Assembly (NCBI GenBank): GCA_026418625.1
Contig: JAOABA010000033.1
Coordinates: 1-43,790, forward strand
Direction: 5' to 3'
From: Candidatus Kapaibacterium sp.
GTDB lineage: Bacteria; Bacteroidota; Ignavibacteria; Kapaibacteriales; UBA2268
Length of the DNA: 43,790 nt
The stretch's first letter is position 1. The number at the start of each line of letters is the position of its first letter. The position numbers and the translations under genes are program-made. Below are positions 18,332 through 27,571 of this stretch, in pieces. The notes under the pieces were generated by a model. The model was not told where the DNA came from. It did no database searches and worked only from the letters and a program-made list of their open reading frames with translations.

Positions 18332-19582
18332 TCATTTTTTTTGAAAAAAGGATTTTTTTAGACCTTCAAAAAGCCAGTTTGCTATTGCCTGACGATTATT
18401 GTATTCAATAAATCTTATTTGATCTCTTTCGTTTTGAATATTACCAAGCTCAATATAGAGTGTTGTAGGAATAGTATTTTTCAACATAAACAGGTTTCTC
18501 GTACTGACAGTCCCTTTGTAACCTCTCCCCGGTTGATTTTTATCATACTTATCTTTTATGGTAGTTAAAAGTATGTTAGCAATATTTTCTCCTTTTTTAT
18601 CATTGTCTTGATGATAAAAGAAAATATCAATTTTTTGTTTGGTTTCTCTTGAATCTAAATGAATATTAATTGAAATTTGTTCTTTAGCATTTTTTTTATA
18701 CTTTTCATATAGTGCATTAATTATGTCAGACCCTTTTGCTAATCTCTCCTTCTGATAAATAGAGATTGTATCTCCAGTTGAAAATATCTCTTTTGAACTT
18801 GTGGTTAAAAATTTCTCATCACGGATACCATCATTTTTGTCATAAACAAGAAAAAAAACTTTGGCACCATTTTCGATTAAATTCCTCCCTAATCGGAGTG
18901 TTACATCATAAGCATATTCGTCTTCGTGGAGTTCATAACCATCTTTGAAACCAATCGCACCCGGGTCAGGTCCACCGTGACCACTAACCAAGTAAAAAAT
19001 AAAACCTTTAAATGTTGAAGATTTTTTTGTGAGTCTTGAATATTTTTCACCGAAAATTTTGAATTCACCTTTTTTCTCTTTTAAATCATATATTAATTCC
19101 TCCCCCGTGTTAAACTCTTCAGTCTTTTCATCATCAATTTTAACTGTTTGATTTTTTAAAAAACTCAAGGGAATATAAATTTTTTTACCTGATTTATAAT
19201 CTTTTTTAATCAATCCTTTTTCAATAAGATTATTATTGAAATCTAAAACTTTTTGAGGACTGACATTACTGATACTTTCTATCATAGATTCAAAATTTAT
19301 CGGGTCATAATCGAGAGTTAAAATTGGCAATTTATAAATATGATGTAAGAAAAGTTCCTCTTTGCTTGATATCTTTTTTTGGTTTAATTCTTTAAATTTA
19401 TTAATGTTGAAGCTACTAATTTCAAGATTAAATCTTTGCAATAATAAAGTAATTCCATCACCGGGCTTAATTTTTGTTGTCAGAAATTCCTGATTCTTCT
19501 GGCATAATAAAATATTGTTAAAAATAACAAATGTTGTTAACAAAATAAAATAATAATATCTATGTTTCTTAAGTTTTAACAA
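18332..19582 (-). CDS. N-acetylmuramoyl-L-alanine amidase (Amidase_3)
   Basis: This 416-residue cell-wall hydrolase cuts the bond between MurNAc and the stem peptide. A hydrophobic N-terminal segment (FILLTTFVIFNNILLC) is a signal or anchor. A LysM-like stretch (IKPGDGITLLLQRFNL) follows near residue 37. The catalytic domain from about residue 200 has the zinc motifs SGHGGPDPGAIG, YELHEDEYAYDVTLRLG, ISINIHLDS and the catalytic-Glu motif LYIELGNIQN. The predicted start is TTG with no clear ribosome site. It is 135 nt from ackA, and separately promoted from the divergent methyltransferase gene. Confidence 0.88.
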   Translation of the reverse strand: MLKLKKHRYYYFILLTTFVIFNNILLCQKNQEFLTTKIKPGDGITLLLQRFNLEISSFNINKFKELNQKKISSKEELFLHHIYKLPILTLDYDPINFESMIESISNVSPQKVLDFNNNLIEKGLIKKDYKSGKKIYIPLSFLKNQTVKIDDEKTEEFNTGEELIYDLKEKKGEFKIFGEKYSRLTKKSSTFKGFIFYLVSGHGGPDPGAIGFKDGYELHEDEYAYDVTLRLGRNLIENGAKVFFLVYDKNDGIRDEKFLTTSSKEIFSTGDTISIYQKERLAKGSDIINALYEKYKKNAKEQISINIHLDSRETKQKIDIFFYHQDNDKKGENIANILLTTIKDKYDKNQPGRGYKGTVSTRNLFMLKNTIPTTLYIELGNIQNERDQIRFIEYNNRQAIANWLFEGLKKSFFQKK

Positions 19583-19597
19583 TATTTTTTATCTAAC

Positions 19598-19629
19598 TTT
19601 GACAAATAATTTTAAATTTTAATATTTAC
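19598..19629 (+). promoter_or_regulatory. Possible Bacteroidota-type promoter for the methionine genes
   Basis: TTTG at 19598-19601 is followed after 18 nt by TAATATTTAC, an imperfect match to the Bacteroidota -33/-7 pattern (TTTG, then TAnnTTTG). It lies in the 71-nt gap between the divergent amidase and methyltransferase genes. No SAM or cobalamin riboswitch fits in this gap. Confidence 0.3.
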
Positions 19630-19653
19630 AGAATTTAATTTAAAATTTTTATT

Positions 19654-21504
19654 ATGAACAGAAAGAGAAAATTTCTTGAACTGCTTGAAAGCAAGGTGAT
19701 GCTTTTTGATGGAGGAATGGGAACCGAAATCTACAAAAAAGGTTTCTTCATCAATAAGTGTTATGATGAATTGAATATTTCAAATCCAACAATAATTAGA
19801 AAAATCCACGAAGAATATATAAAAGCCGGGTCTGACGTTATTGAAACAAATACTTTTGGAGCAAATCGTTTTAAGCTGCAAAAGTTTGGTTTAGCAGACA
19901 AGCTATATGAAATTAATTTTCAAGGAGCTAAAATTGCCAGAGAGATTGCTGGAGAGGAAATTTTTGTTGCTGGTTCGATAGGTCCTCTCGGAGTTCAAAT
20001 TGAACCACTTGGTCCAATAGCAAGAGAAGAAGCTCGAGCTTTCTTTCAGGAACAAATTATACCCCTTGTTGAAGGTGGCGTTGATATTATTATTTTTGAA
20101 ACTTTTGTTTATCCCGACGAACTGCTTCAAGCAGTTAAATCTGTAAAATCATTATACCCTGATTTACCTGTGATTGCTCAAATCACTATTGATGAAGATG
20201 GAACAACATTAACCGGTGCTGAACCTGTAAGATTAATTAAAGAAATTGAAACATTTGGTGCTGATGTTGTTGGGGTTAATTGCACTGTCGGTCCTCAAGT
20301 GATGTTGAACTGGCTTGAAAAAGTCCGGAAGCTTACTCAATTACCGATTTCACTGATGCCAAATGCAGGGAAACCGAAAAATATTGACGGTAGAAATATC
20401 TATCTTGCATCACCTGAATATTTTGGCGAATATGCAAAACACTTCGCCCAAGCTGGTGCAAATATTATCGGTGGCTGTTGTGGAACTGGACCTGAACACA
20501 TTAAAGCTATGAGGTCTTCTCTAAACGCTTTACTGAAAGATTTTAGAAGATCCAGAATTGAAATTGAAAAAGTCAGCGATCTACCGGATATTGAGGTAAT
20601 ACCCGTTGAAAAAAAATCAAGGTTAGCAAAAAGAATTCGAGACAGACATTTCGTAAAATTTGTTGAACTTCTTGCTCCACACGGTGTTTCAGCAGAAAAA
20701 GAAATCGAAAAAGCAAGAGAAATGTATTATTATGGCATTGATGTAATAAATATTCCCGATGGTCCAAGAGCAAGTGCGAGAATGTCAGCACTCTCTCTTG
20801 CCATTCAAATTCAAAGAGAAGTTGGCATAGAAACTGTCCTTCACTATGTTTGCAGGGATAGAAATGTTATTGGAATTCAGTCTGGTCTTTTGGGTGCTTA
20901 TGCACTTGGAATTAAAAATATATTAGCTATTACTGGAGATCCACCAAAATTAGGGAATTACCCAGATGCAACCGGAGTGTTTGATGTTGATTCAATTGGT
21001 TTAGTTAATATTCTGAATAGACTTAATCACGGACTTGATATTGCTGGAAATCCTATTGGAAAACCAACAGGTTTTTTTATAGGTGTTGGTGCAAATCCGG
21101 GAGCAATTAACCTTGATGAAGAGCTCAAAAGACTCGACTGGAAGATTGATGCCGGTGCAGAGTATATAGTAACACAACCTGTTTTTGAACTCAATGTATT
21201 TGAAAATTTTGTTAAAAAAGTAGAGCATTACAAAATACCTATTATTGCAGGTCTCTGGCCTCTGACTTCAATAAGAAATGCTGAATTTATGAATAATGAA
21301 GTTCCGGGCTGCAACGTTCCAGAAAATTTGATGGAAAGACTAAGGAAAGTTCAGGACTCAAAAGAAAAAAGCCTTGCTGAAGGCATAAAAATAGCTCGTG
21401 AAACACTCAATGATATGCTTGGAATGATTCAAGGGATTCAAATTGCTGCTCCTTTTGGTAGAATTCAAAGTGTAATTGATGTCCTTGATGGTTTCAATCT
21501 CTAA
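19654..21504 (+). CDS. Homocysteine S-methyltransferase / methylenetetrahydrofolate reductase fusion
   Basis: This 616-residue protein is a two-domain fusion of the YitJ type. Residues 1-300 are a homocysteine methyltransferase with its zinc-binding Cys set: C210 (GVNCTVGP) and C275-C276 (GGCCGTGPEH). From about residue 325, the MTHFR (MetF-like) domain reduces methylene-THF to methyl-THF; visible pieces are FVELLAPHGVSAEKEIEKA, NILAITGDPPKLGNYP and EYIVTQPVFEL. It stands 70 nt before full-length metH, which also has a homocysteine domain, so its reductase half probably feeds MetH. The methyl donor of its first domain is unknown. Confidence 0.92.
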   Translation: MNRKRKFLELLESKVMLFDGGMGTEIYKKGFFINKCYDELNISNPTIIRKIHEEYIKAGSDVIETNTFGANRFKLQKFGLADKLYEINFQGAKIAREIAGEEIFVAGSIGPLGVQIEPLGPIAREEARAFFQEQIIPLVEGGVDIIIFETFVYPDELLQAVKSVKSLYPDLPVIAQITIDEDGTTLTGAEPVRLIKEIETFGADVVGVNCTVGPQVMLNWLEKVRKLTQLPISLMPNAGKPKNIDGRNIYLASPEYFGEYAKHFAQAGANIIGGCCGTGPEHIKAMRSSLNALLKDFRRSRIEIEKVSDLPDIEVIPVEKKSRLAKRIRDRHFVKFVELLAPHGVSAEKEIEKAREMYYYGIDVINIPDGPRASARMSALSLAIQIQREVGIETVLHYVCRDRNVIGIQSGLLGAYALGIKNILAITGDPPKLGNYPDATGVFDVDSIGLVNILNRLNHGLDIAGNPIGKPTGFFIGVGANPGAINLDEELKRLDWKIDAGAEYIVTQPVFELNVFENFVKKVEHYKIPIIAGLWPLTSIRNAEFMNNEVPGCNVPENLMERLRKVQDSKEKSLAEGIKIARETLNDMLGMIQGIQIAAPFGRIQSVIDVLDGFNL

Positions 21505-21574
21505 TCAATTTTGTAACAAAAATAAAATATTTTGCTAAACTTCGTAATGTCTTTGTTTTATTATAGTAATTAAA

Positions 21575-24500
21575 ATGATTAAATCTGAAAATTTTGAGCT
21601 TTTAACACGAATTTTGAATCATAGAATATTGATTCTTGATGGTGCTATGGGCACTATGATTCAAAAACTTGGCTTTAATGAATCCGACTTCAGAGGCTCG
21701 AAATTCAGGGATTTTCCTTCAGATTTAAAAGGAAATAATGACATACTCTGCATCACTCAACCAGATGCAATTAAAAACATCCACTATCAATATCTGGCAG
21801 CTGGTGCCGATATTATTGAAACAAACACTTTCAATGCAAATTCAATTTCACAATCTGATTACATTACTCAAAGCTTTGTCTATGAAATAAACTTCAATGC
21901 TGCTAAAATTGCAAAAGAAGTCGCAAATGAATTTAATTTAAAAAATCCAGATAAACCACGCTTTGTTGCTGGTGCAATAGGACCAACAAATAAAACTGCT
22001 TCAATTTCTCCCGATGTAAATAAACCCGGCTATCGCTCTGCATACTTTGATGATTTTTATCATTCTTATTATGAACAAATATCTGGTCTTGTTGATGGTG
22101 GTGCGGATATTCTTCTTATTGAAACAATTTTTGATACTCTTAATGCAAAGGCAGCCATTTTTGCAATTTTTGAGTATTTCAAAAAAAATCAGGTTAGTCT
22201 TCCGGTAATGATATCGGGGACAATTGTTGATTTAAGCGGACGTTTGCTTTCAGGACAGACAATCTCGGCTTTTTGGACTTCCATTTCTCATACACCAAAT
22301 CTTTTAAGTGTAGGATTAAATTGCGCTCTGGGTCCAGAACAGATGAGACCTTTTATTTCGGAACTCTCCGATTTAGCTCACTGTTTTACAAGTCTTTATC
22401 CCAATGCTGGTTTTCCTAATGAATTTGGTCAATATGAAAAAACACCGGAGTCAATGGCAAAAGTATTAGATGAATTTGCAAAAGAGAATCTCTTCAATAT
22501 TGTTGGCGGTTGCTGCGGGACAACTCCGGATCATATTAAATTAATATCAGAAATATCACAAAAATACAAACCAAGAAAACCGAGAGAACCCCAAAAATAC
22601 TTAGTTCTAAGTGGTCTTGAATCCTTAAAAATTACTGAAGATACAAATTTTGTTAATATTGGAGAGCGAACAAATATCGCAGGTTCAAGAAAATTTGCAA
22701 AATTGATACTCGAAGGTAATTACGAAAAAGCACTTGAAATAGCCCTTCATCAAATCCAAAATGGAGCTCAAATTATTGATGTTAATATGGACGAAGGTCT
22801 GCTTAATTCAGAGGAAGCTATGGTTAATTTCCTTAACCTTTGTGCCTCTGAACCTGACATTGCCAGAGTTCCAGTTATGATTGATTCATCAAAATGGACC
22901 GTTCTCGAAGCTGGTTTGAAATGTTTACAAGGAAAGGGAATTGTAAACTCCATTTCTTTAAAGGAAGGTGAAGAAAAATTCAAGGAAATGGCTCAGTTAA
23001 TTAAGCAATACGGTGCTGCTGTAATTGTAATGGCTTTTGATGAAGAGGGTCAAGCGGTTAGCTATGAAAGAAAAATCGAAATCTGCCAAAGAGCTTATAA
23101 AATTTTAGTTGATGAATTGGGCTTTGAACCCCATAATATAATCTTTGACCCAAATGTTCTTACAATTGCCACAGGCATAGAGGAGCATAATGATTATGCA
23201 ATAAATTTCATTAAAGCTGTAAAATGGATAAAACAAAATCTTCCCGGAGCACTTGTCAGCGGTGGCATTAGCAATATCTCATTTTCATTCCGAGGAAATG
23301 ATAGAGTAAGGGAAGCAATGCATTCAGTCTTTTTATATCACTCAATTCAAGCTGGTCTTGATATGGGTATTGTTAATCCAGGTCAGCTGGAAGTATATGA
23401 AGAAATCCCTAAAGATCTTCTCGAATTGATTGAAGATGTAATTTTCAATCGTAGAAAAGACGCTACCGATAGGTTAATTGCTTTTGCTGATAGTATTAAG
23501 GAAAAAAGCACAGATAAACATATATTATCCGAAGAATGGCGCTCACATTCTGTTGAGGAAAGACTTAAATATTCACTTATCAAGGGAATAACCGAATTTA
23601 TTGAACAAGATGCTCAAGAAGCACTCGAAAAATATCCCGAACCTCTTAAAATCATTGAAGGTCCATTGATGGACGGGATGAATGTCGTTGGTGATTTATT
23701 TGGTAGCGGAAAAATGTTTCTACCGCAGGTTGTAAAAAGCGCCAGAGTTATGAAAAAATGTGTTGCTTATCTTTTGCCATTCATTGAGAAATCTTTAAAA
23801 TCTGGCACTCAAGCAACTACTAACGGAAAAATTTTATTAGCAACCGTAAAAGGAGATGTCCACGATATTGGTAAGAATATCGTTGGGGTTGTTCTTGCTT
23901 GTAATAACTATGAAATTATTGACCTTGGTGTAATGGTTCCAGCTTCGAAAATTATTGAAGAAGCCAAAAAGAACGATGTTGATATTGTGGGATTAAGCGG
24001 TTTGATTACACCATCTCTTGATGAGATGGTTCACGTAGCTAAAGAAATGGAGCATTCTGGTTTAAATATTCCTTTACTCATTGGGGGAGCTACTACTTCA
24101 CGTGTTCATACTGCCGTTAAGATAGCACCTGCCTATTCAAAACCAGTTGTGCACGTTTTAGATGCGTCGAAAAGTGTTACCGTTGTTAATAACTTATTAA
24201 ACAAAGAACAAAGCTCCGAATTCATTGAACAAATAAAGAGTGAATATCAGGAAATTAGAGAAAATCACCAAAAAAGACTCTCCGAAAACAAATTAATTAG
24301 CATTGAATCAGCAAGAAAAAATAAATTTAAATTTGACATCGACCAAGCTCAAATAAAAAAACCAAATAAATTGGGAGTCACAGTTTTTGAAAACTACCCA
24401 TTGAAAGAATTAAGAGAGTATATTAATTGGTCAGAATTTTTTATTACTTGGGAATTAAAAGGAAAATATCCTGCAATTTTTAAAAATCCAAAAATTGGTG

Positions 24501-25267
24501 CTGAAGCTAAAAAATTATTTGATGATGCCAACAAATTACTTGATTATATAATTGATGAAAACCTTATAAAAGCTAACGGCATCATAGGATTATTTCCTGC
24601 TAATTCGATTGGTGATGACGTTCAAATTTTTACGGACGAAAAAAGGACTGGAATTTTAACAGAACTTCATTTTTTGAGGCAACAATCCCTTAAGACAGAC
24701 TCTATACCAAATGCTTGTCTTGCTGATTATATTGCACCTATTGATTCTGGTGTTGTTGATTACATTGGTGCTTTTGCAGTTACTGCTGGAATTGGTGCAG
24801 AAGAGTTAGCTGAAAAATTCCGATTAGAAAATGATGATTACAATAAAATTATGGTCAAAATTCTTGCCGACAGACTTGCTGAAGCTTTTGCCGAGCTTCT
24901 GCATAAAGAAGTAAGAACAAATTACTGGGGCTATTCCGTTGAAGATAATTTGCAAGTTGATGACTTGATTAAAGAAAAATACATAGGAATCAGACCAGCC
25001 CCCGGTTATCCAGCTCTGCCAGACCATACAGAAAAAAGGATACTATTTGATTTGCTTGAAGTTGAAAAAAACACAGGTATAACCCTTTCAGAAAATTTTA
25101 TGATGATACCTCCAGCCTCTGTATGCGGCTTGTATTTTGCACATCCTGAAGCTCGATATTTCCCTGTTGGAAAAATTGATAAAGATCAGGTTCAGGATTA
25201 TCGCAAGAGAAAAGGTTTTAGCCTTGAGGAAATGGAAAAATGGTTGTCTCCTATTTTAGCTTATTAA
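21575..25267 (+). CDS. metH: Cobalamin-dependent methionine synthase
   Basis: This 1230-residue enzyme moves a methyl group from methyl-THF to homocysteine via B12, and has all four standard modules. The homocysteine domain (1-330) has zinc ligands C250, C313 and C314. The folate domain (about 360-620) has [20 protein letters not shown] and [10 protein letters not shown]. The B12 domain (about 650-890) has [12 protein letters not shown], with cobalt ligand H763. The C-terminal reactivation domain (about 920-1230) carries the SAM-binding [16 protein letters not shown]. It is close to the length of E. coli MetH. The ATG at 21575 fits the N-terminal family pattern. Confidence 0.97.
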   Translation: MIKSENFELLTRILNHRILILDGAMGTMIQKLGFNESDFRGSKFRDFPSDLKGNNDILCITQPDAIKNIHYQYLAAGADIIETNTFNANSISQSDYITQSFVYEINFNAAKIAKEVANEFNLKNPDKPRFVAGAIGPTNKTASISPDVNKPGYRSAYFDDFYHSYYEQISGLVDGGADILLIETIFDTLNAKAAIFAIFEYFKKNQVSLPVMISGTIVDLSGRLLSGQTISAFWTSISHTPNLLSVGLNCALGPEQMRPFISELSDLAHCFTSLYPNAGFPNEFGQYEKTPESMAKVLDEFAKENLFNIVGGCCGTTPDHIKLISEISQKYKPRKPREPQKYLVLSGLESLKITEDTNFVNIGERTNIAGSRKFAKLILEGNYEKALEIALHQIQNGAQIIDVNMDEGLLNSEEAMVNFLNLCASEPDIARVPVMIDSSKWTVLEAGLKCLQGKGIVNSISLKEGEEKFKEMAQLIKQYGAAVIVMAFDEEGQAVSYERKIEICQRAYKILVDELGFEPHNIIFDPNVLTIATGIEEHNDYAINFIKAVKWIKQNLPGALVSGGISNISFSFRGNDRVREAMHSVFLYHSIQAGLDMGIVNPGQLEVYEEIPKDLLELIEDVIFNRRKDATDRLIAFADSIKEKSTDKHILSEEWRSHSVEERLKYSLIKGITEFIEQDAQEALEKYPEPLKIIEGPLMDGMNVVGDLFGSGKMFLPQVVKSARVMKKCVAYLLPFIEKSLKSGTQATTNGKILLATVKGDVHDIGKNIVGVVLACNNYEIIDLGVMVPASKIIEEAKKNDVDIVGLSGLITPSLDEMVHVAKEMEHSGLNIPLLIGGATTSRVHTAVKIAPAYSKPVVHVLDASKSVTVVNNLLNKEQSSEFIEQIKSEYQEIRENHQKRLSENKLISIESARKNKFKFDIDQAQIKKPNKLGVTVFENYPLKELREYINWSEFFITWELKGKYPAIFKNPKIGAEAKKLFDDANKLLDYIIDENLIKANGIIGLFPANSIGDDVQIFTDEKRTGILTELHFLRQQSLKTDSIPNACLADYIAPIDSGVVDYIGAFAVTAGIGAEELAEKFRLENDDYNKIMVKILADRLAEAFAELLHKEVRTNYWGYSVEDNLQVDDLIKEKYIGIRPAPGYPALPDHTEKRILFDLLEVEKNTGITLSENFMMIPPASVCGLYFAHPEARYFPVGKIDKDQVQDYRKRKGFSLEEMEKWLSPILAY

Positions 25268-25292
25268 TTAATAATATATACTGAGTTTTATT

Positions 25293-25781
25293 ATGACAAA
25301 TGAAGAAAGAGAAAGAAAACTAAAAAATTACTCCAAAGCTTACGAACAAGTAACTGAGCTTTTAAGAGAAATTCCTAAGGATGTTTGGAAATATAAACCT
25401 GATAAGAACAAATGGAGTATTCACGAGATAATTATTCATTTAGCCGATAGTGAGGTTAATGCTTATCAAAGGTGCAGAAAAATTATAGCCGAACCCGGCT
25501 CAACCATTGTTTTCTATGATCAGGATAAATGGGCTGAAAATCTTGATTACCACAATCAAAGCACTAATGATGCTGTTGAGTTATTTAGGTTATTAAGAAA
25601 AATGACTTATGAACTTTTAGATAGAATCCCTGAAAATGTTTGGAAAAATGAAGTAATTCACTCCGATGGCTCAGTTTGGAGCTTGGATAAATGGCTTGAT
25701 ATCTACGAAAACCATATAACTGGACACATTGAACAAATGAAAAGAAATTATTTCGAATGGCGAAGAATTGCTTATATTTAA
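25293..25781 (+). CDS. DinB-like four-helix metal-binding protein
   Basis: This 162-residue protein looks like the DinB/YfiT superfamily of four-helix bundles that often use three His ligands. His-containing motifs are SIHEIIIHLADSEVNAYQR (near residues 42-60) and ENHITGHIEQMKRNYFEW (near 139-156). Family members are thiol-dependent transferases or hydrolases, and many have no known role. It starts 25 nt after metH and may be cotranscribed, but a link to methionine metabolism is only positional. Confidence 0.75.
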   Translation: MTNEERERKLKNYSKAYEQVTELLREIPKDVWKYKPDKNKWSIHEIIIHLADSEVNAYQRCRKIIAEPGSTIVFYDQDKWAENLDYHNQSTNDAVELFRLLRKMTYELLDRIPENVWKNEVIHSDGSVWSLDKWLDIYENHITGHIEQMKRNYFEWRRIAYI

Positions 25782-25799
25782 CTTTTTTTTATTAATTCA

Positions 25800-26258
25800 A
25801 TGAATAAAATATTAAATAGGATATCAAAACGGGCTAAGAAATGGATTTATATCATTACAGCTAACTTTCTGGTTTTGCTTGGAGTAATAGGAATTTTTGT
25901 TCCCGTTCTTCCCACTACTATCTTCCTGATTTTAGCCGCTTCTCTTTATATGCGTAGTTCTGAGTATTACTATAATTGGTTAATGAATAATAAAATTCTT
26001 GGGAAATATATTAAGGACTATGTTGAACACAAGGGTATGCCTATTAGTTCAAAAATTGTTTCAATTACATTTCTATGGGTTGGAATAAGCTTTTCTGTAA
26101 TCTTTTTAATTGAAACATATTGGGTTAAGTTGTTACTTCTTGCAATAGCAGTTGGTGTAACAACTCATTTAATAATGCTCAAAACACTAAAAAAAGAAGT
26201 CTCCCCACAAAAAAATATTTCATTAATTACCAACACTGCTGAATCAGAAATTATTTAA
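25800..26258 (+). CDS. DUF454 (YbaN-family) inner membrane protein
   Basis: This 152-residue protein has the DUF454 layout: a basic N-terminus, a first membrane segment (LVLLGVIGIFVPVLPTTIFL, about 24-43), the motif MRSSEYYYNWLMNNKILGKYIKDY, and two closely spaced segments (about 85-125). The GxxGxxxPxLPTT pattern in the first segment is characteristic. The molecular function of the family is unknown. It follows the DinB-like gene by 18 nt and is followed by a hairpin at 26265-26290. Confidence 0.85.
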   Translation: MNKILNRISKRAKKWIYIITANFLVLLGVIGIFVPVLPTTIFLILAASLYMRSSEYYYNWLMNNKILGKYIKDYVEHKGMPISSKIVSITFLWVGISFSVIFLIETYWVKLLLLAIAVGVTTHLIMLKTLKKEVSPQKNISLITNTAESEII

Positions 26259-26264
26259 ATTAAA

Positions 26265-26290
26265 AACGGTGAGTTTTGCAACCCACCGTT
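26265..26290 (+). terminator. Hairpin after the DUF454 gene
   Basis: AACGGTG (26265-26271) pairs with CACCGTT (26284-26290), with GTT/AAC extending the stem inward. It lies 7 nt after the DUF454 stop. There is no strong T-run after it, so termination is plausible but not certain. Confidence 0.5.
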
Positions 26291-26296
26291 TGATGC

Positions 26297-26419
26297 TGTG
26301 TAAAAACCAGTCATCCTGAGCCGAAGGCGAAGAATCCATATTACATAAGTGATTGCATTATAATAGACTCTTCACTTCGTTCAGAGTGACCAACAGCCAT
26401 TTTTTATACTTTTTACACA
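26297..26419. mobile_element. MITE-like hairpin element, copy 1
   Basis: This 123-bp element has perfect 10-bp terminal inverted repeats, TGTGTAAAAA (26297-26306) and TTTTTACACA (26410-26419). Inside, a second inverted pair is formed by GTCATCCTGAGCCGAAGGCG and, on the far side, CTTCGTTCAGAGTGAC, of the widespread bacterial type beginning GTCAYYCTGA. It holds no gene. A degraded second copy with the same kind of ends is at 36251-36359. Confidence 0.75.
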
Positions 26420-26457
26420 TATTTGTTCGAATTAATATCATTTATTTGAATTTTATT

Positions 26458-27417
26458 CTACTGACACCAGAAAATTGTTCCATCAGGCGCAACACAGGGA
26501 CAATTTAATAAATTATTACCATTATAATTACACGGGTTGTATTGATTATTTGGCGGACAATCAACTATTATCCACTTGCAATTTTGCTGATCCCACTCGT
26601 AACAACAAATCCTACCCGGTGGACAATCCGGTTTTGAAGCAGTTGAAGGATCACAAGGAGGACAATCTTTGGCTACCCACCTGCAAAGTGATGGAACCCA
26701 TACCCACTTTGGTGTCCCATCTGGACATTTTGAATCATCAGGTGGATTAAATAAGGGCTTATCACAAGGCGGACAATCCTTGGCTACCCATTTACAAATA
26801 ACCGGATCCCAAACCCAAGTCTGTAGTGTCCCATCTGGACAATAAGTGATAGGTTTATCATAGGTTGGCTTTTCGCATTGCGGGCAATCTTTAGCTACCC
26901 ATTTGCATAAAATTGGATTCCAATACCAAACCTGAGGTGTTCCATCCGGACAGAAAGTCTTTGGTGGCTTTGTTGTTGGTTGGCAGGGAGGACATTCTTT
27001 AGGAACCCACTTGCAAATAGAGGGATCCCAAACCCATGTTTGTGGCTTTCCATCTGGACAAAATGTCTTGGGTGGCTTTGTTGTCGGAGTGCAAGGTGGA
27101 CATTTTACTGCAACCCATTCACACTTTTTTGTGTCCCAAGTCCATTGTTGTGGTGTCCCATCGGGACAAAATGTTCTTGGTGGTTCAGTTGTTGGTTCAC
27201 AAGGTGGGCAAACCCACTCCCCGGCTGCGTTTTGAACAGCTAAAACATCACCGTGACTTAAATGATTTTGAACGTCATTAGGATCAACCCAAATCAATTG
27301 ACCTTTATGACAGACAGCAACTTTGCGATCTTTTCCTTTGCCATTTTGGGCTTCAGCAAAAGAAACAATGGTTAAAACCATTAAAACTGCCAAACAAAAA
27401 GTGCGAAAAAGTTTCAT
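26458..27417 (-). CDS. Secreted Cys-rich repeat protein
   Basis: This 319-residue protein starts at the ATG at 27417, which has GGAGG 7 nt upstream; an in-frame ATG at 27438 has none. Residues 1-23 are a signal peptide. Residues 32-58 hold a small Cys/His module (VAVCHKGQLIWVDPNDVQNH then LSHGD). Residues 70-286 are six repeats of about 36 residues, each with CPPC, then CPDGxPQ, then W-x-WD...CKWV. The tail has further Cys. The fold is probably disulfide-stabilised and extracellular. The function is unknown. The repeats are visible as a period of about 108 nt in DNA, which also creates long antisense frames that are not genes. Confidence 0.8.
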   Translation of the reverse strand: MKLFRTFCLAVLMVLTIVSFAEAQNGKGKDRKVAVCHKGQLIWVDPNDVQNHLSHGDVLAVQNAAGEWVCPPCEPTTEPPRTFCPDGTPQQWTWDTKKCEWVAVKCPPCTPTTKPPKTFCPDGKPQTWVWDPSICKWVPKECPPCQPTTKPPKTFCPDGTPQVWYWNPILCKWVAKDCPQCEKPTYDKPITYCPDGTLQTWVWDPVICKWVAKDCPPCDKPLFNPPDDSKCPDGTPKWVWVPSLCRWVAKDCPPCDPSTASKPDCPPGRICCYEWDQQNCKWIIVDCPPNNQYNPCNYNGNNLLNCPCVAPDGTIFWCQ

Positions 27418-27571
27418 AAAACCTCCAAAATAAATCAAAAAATTGTTGGCTTAACTTAAAAAATAATTTTAATATTTCCAAATAAAATATTTTTGCTAAC
27501 CAATATATTTTATTATGATTTACTAAATATTTATATAGTAATATTTGAAATGGTAAATAAACTGGATATGA

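Noticed and set aside
19583-19653. SAM or cobalamin riboswitch before the methionine genes
   Set aside because: The 71-nt gap is nearly all A/T and has no helix set or B12 box.
26475-27281. Several plus-strand frames of 70-90 codons opposite the Cys-rich repeat gene
   Set aside because: They are antisense shadows created by the 108-nt repeats; the minus-strand gene has a signal peptide and GGAGG.
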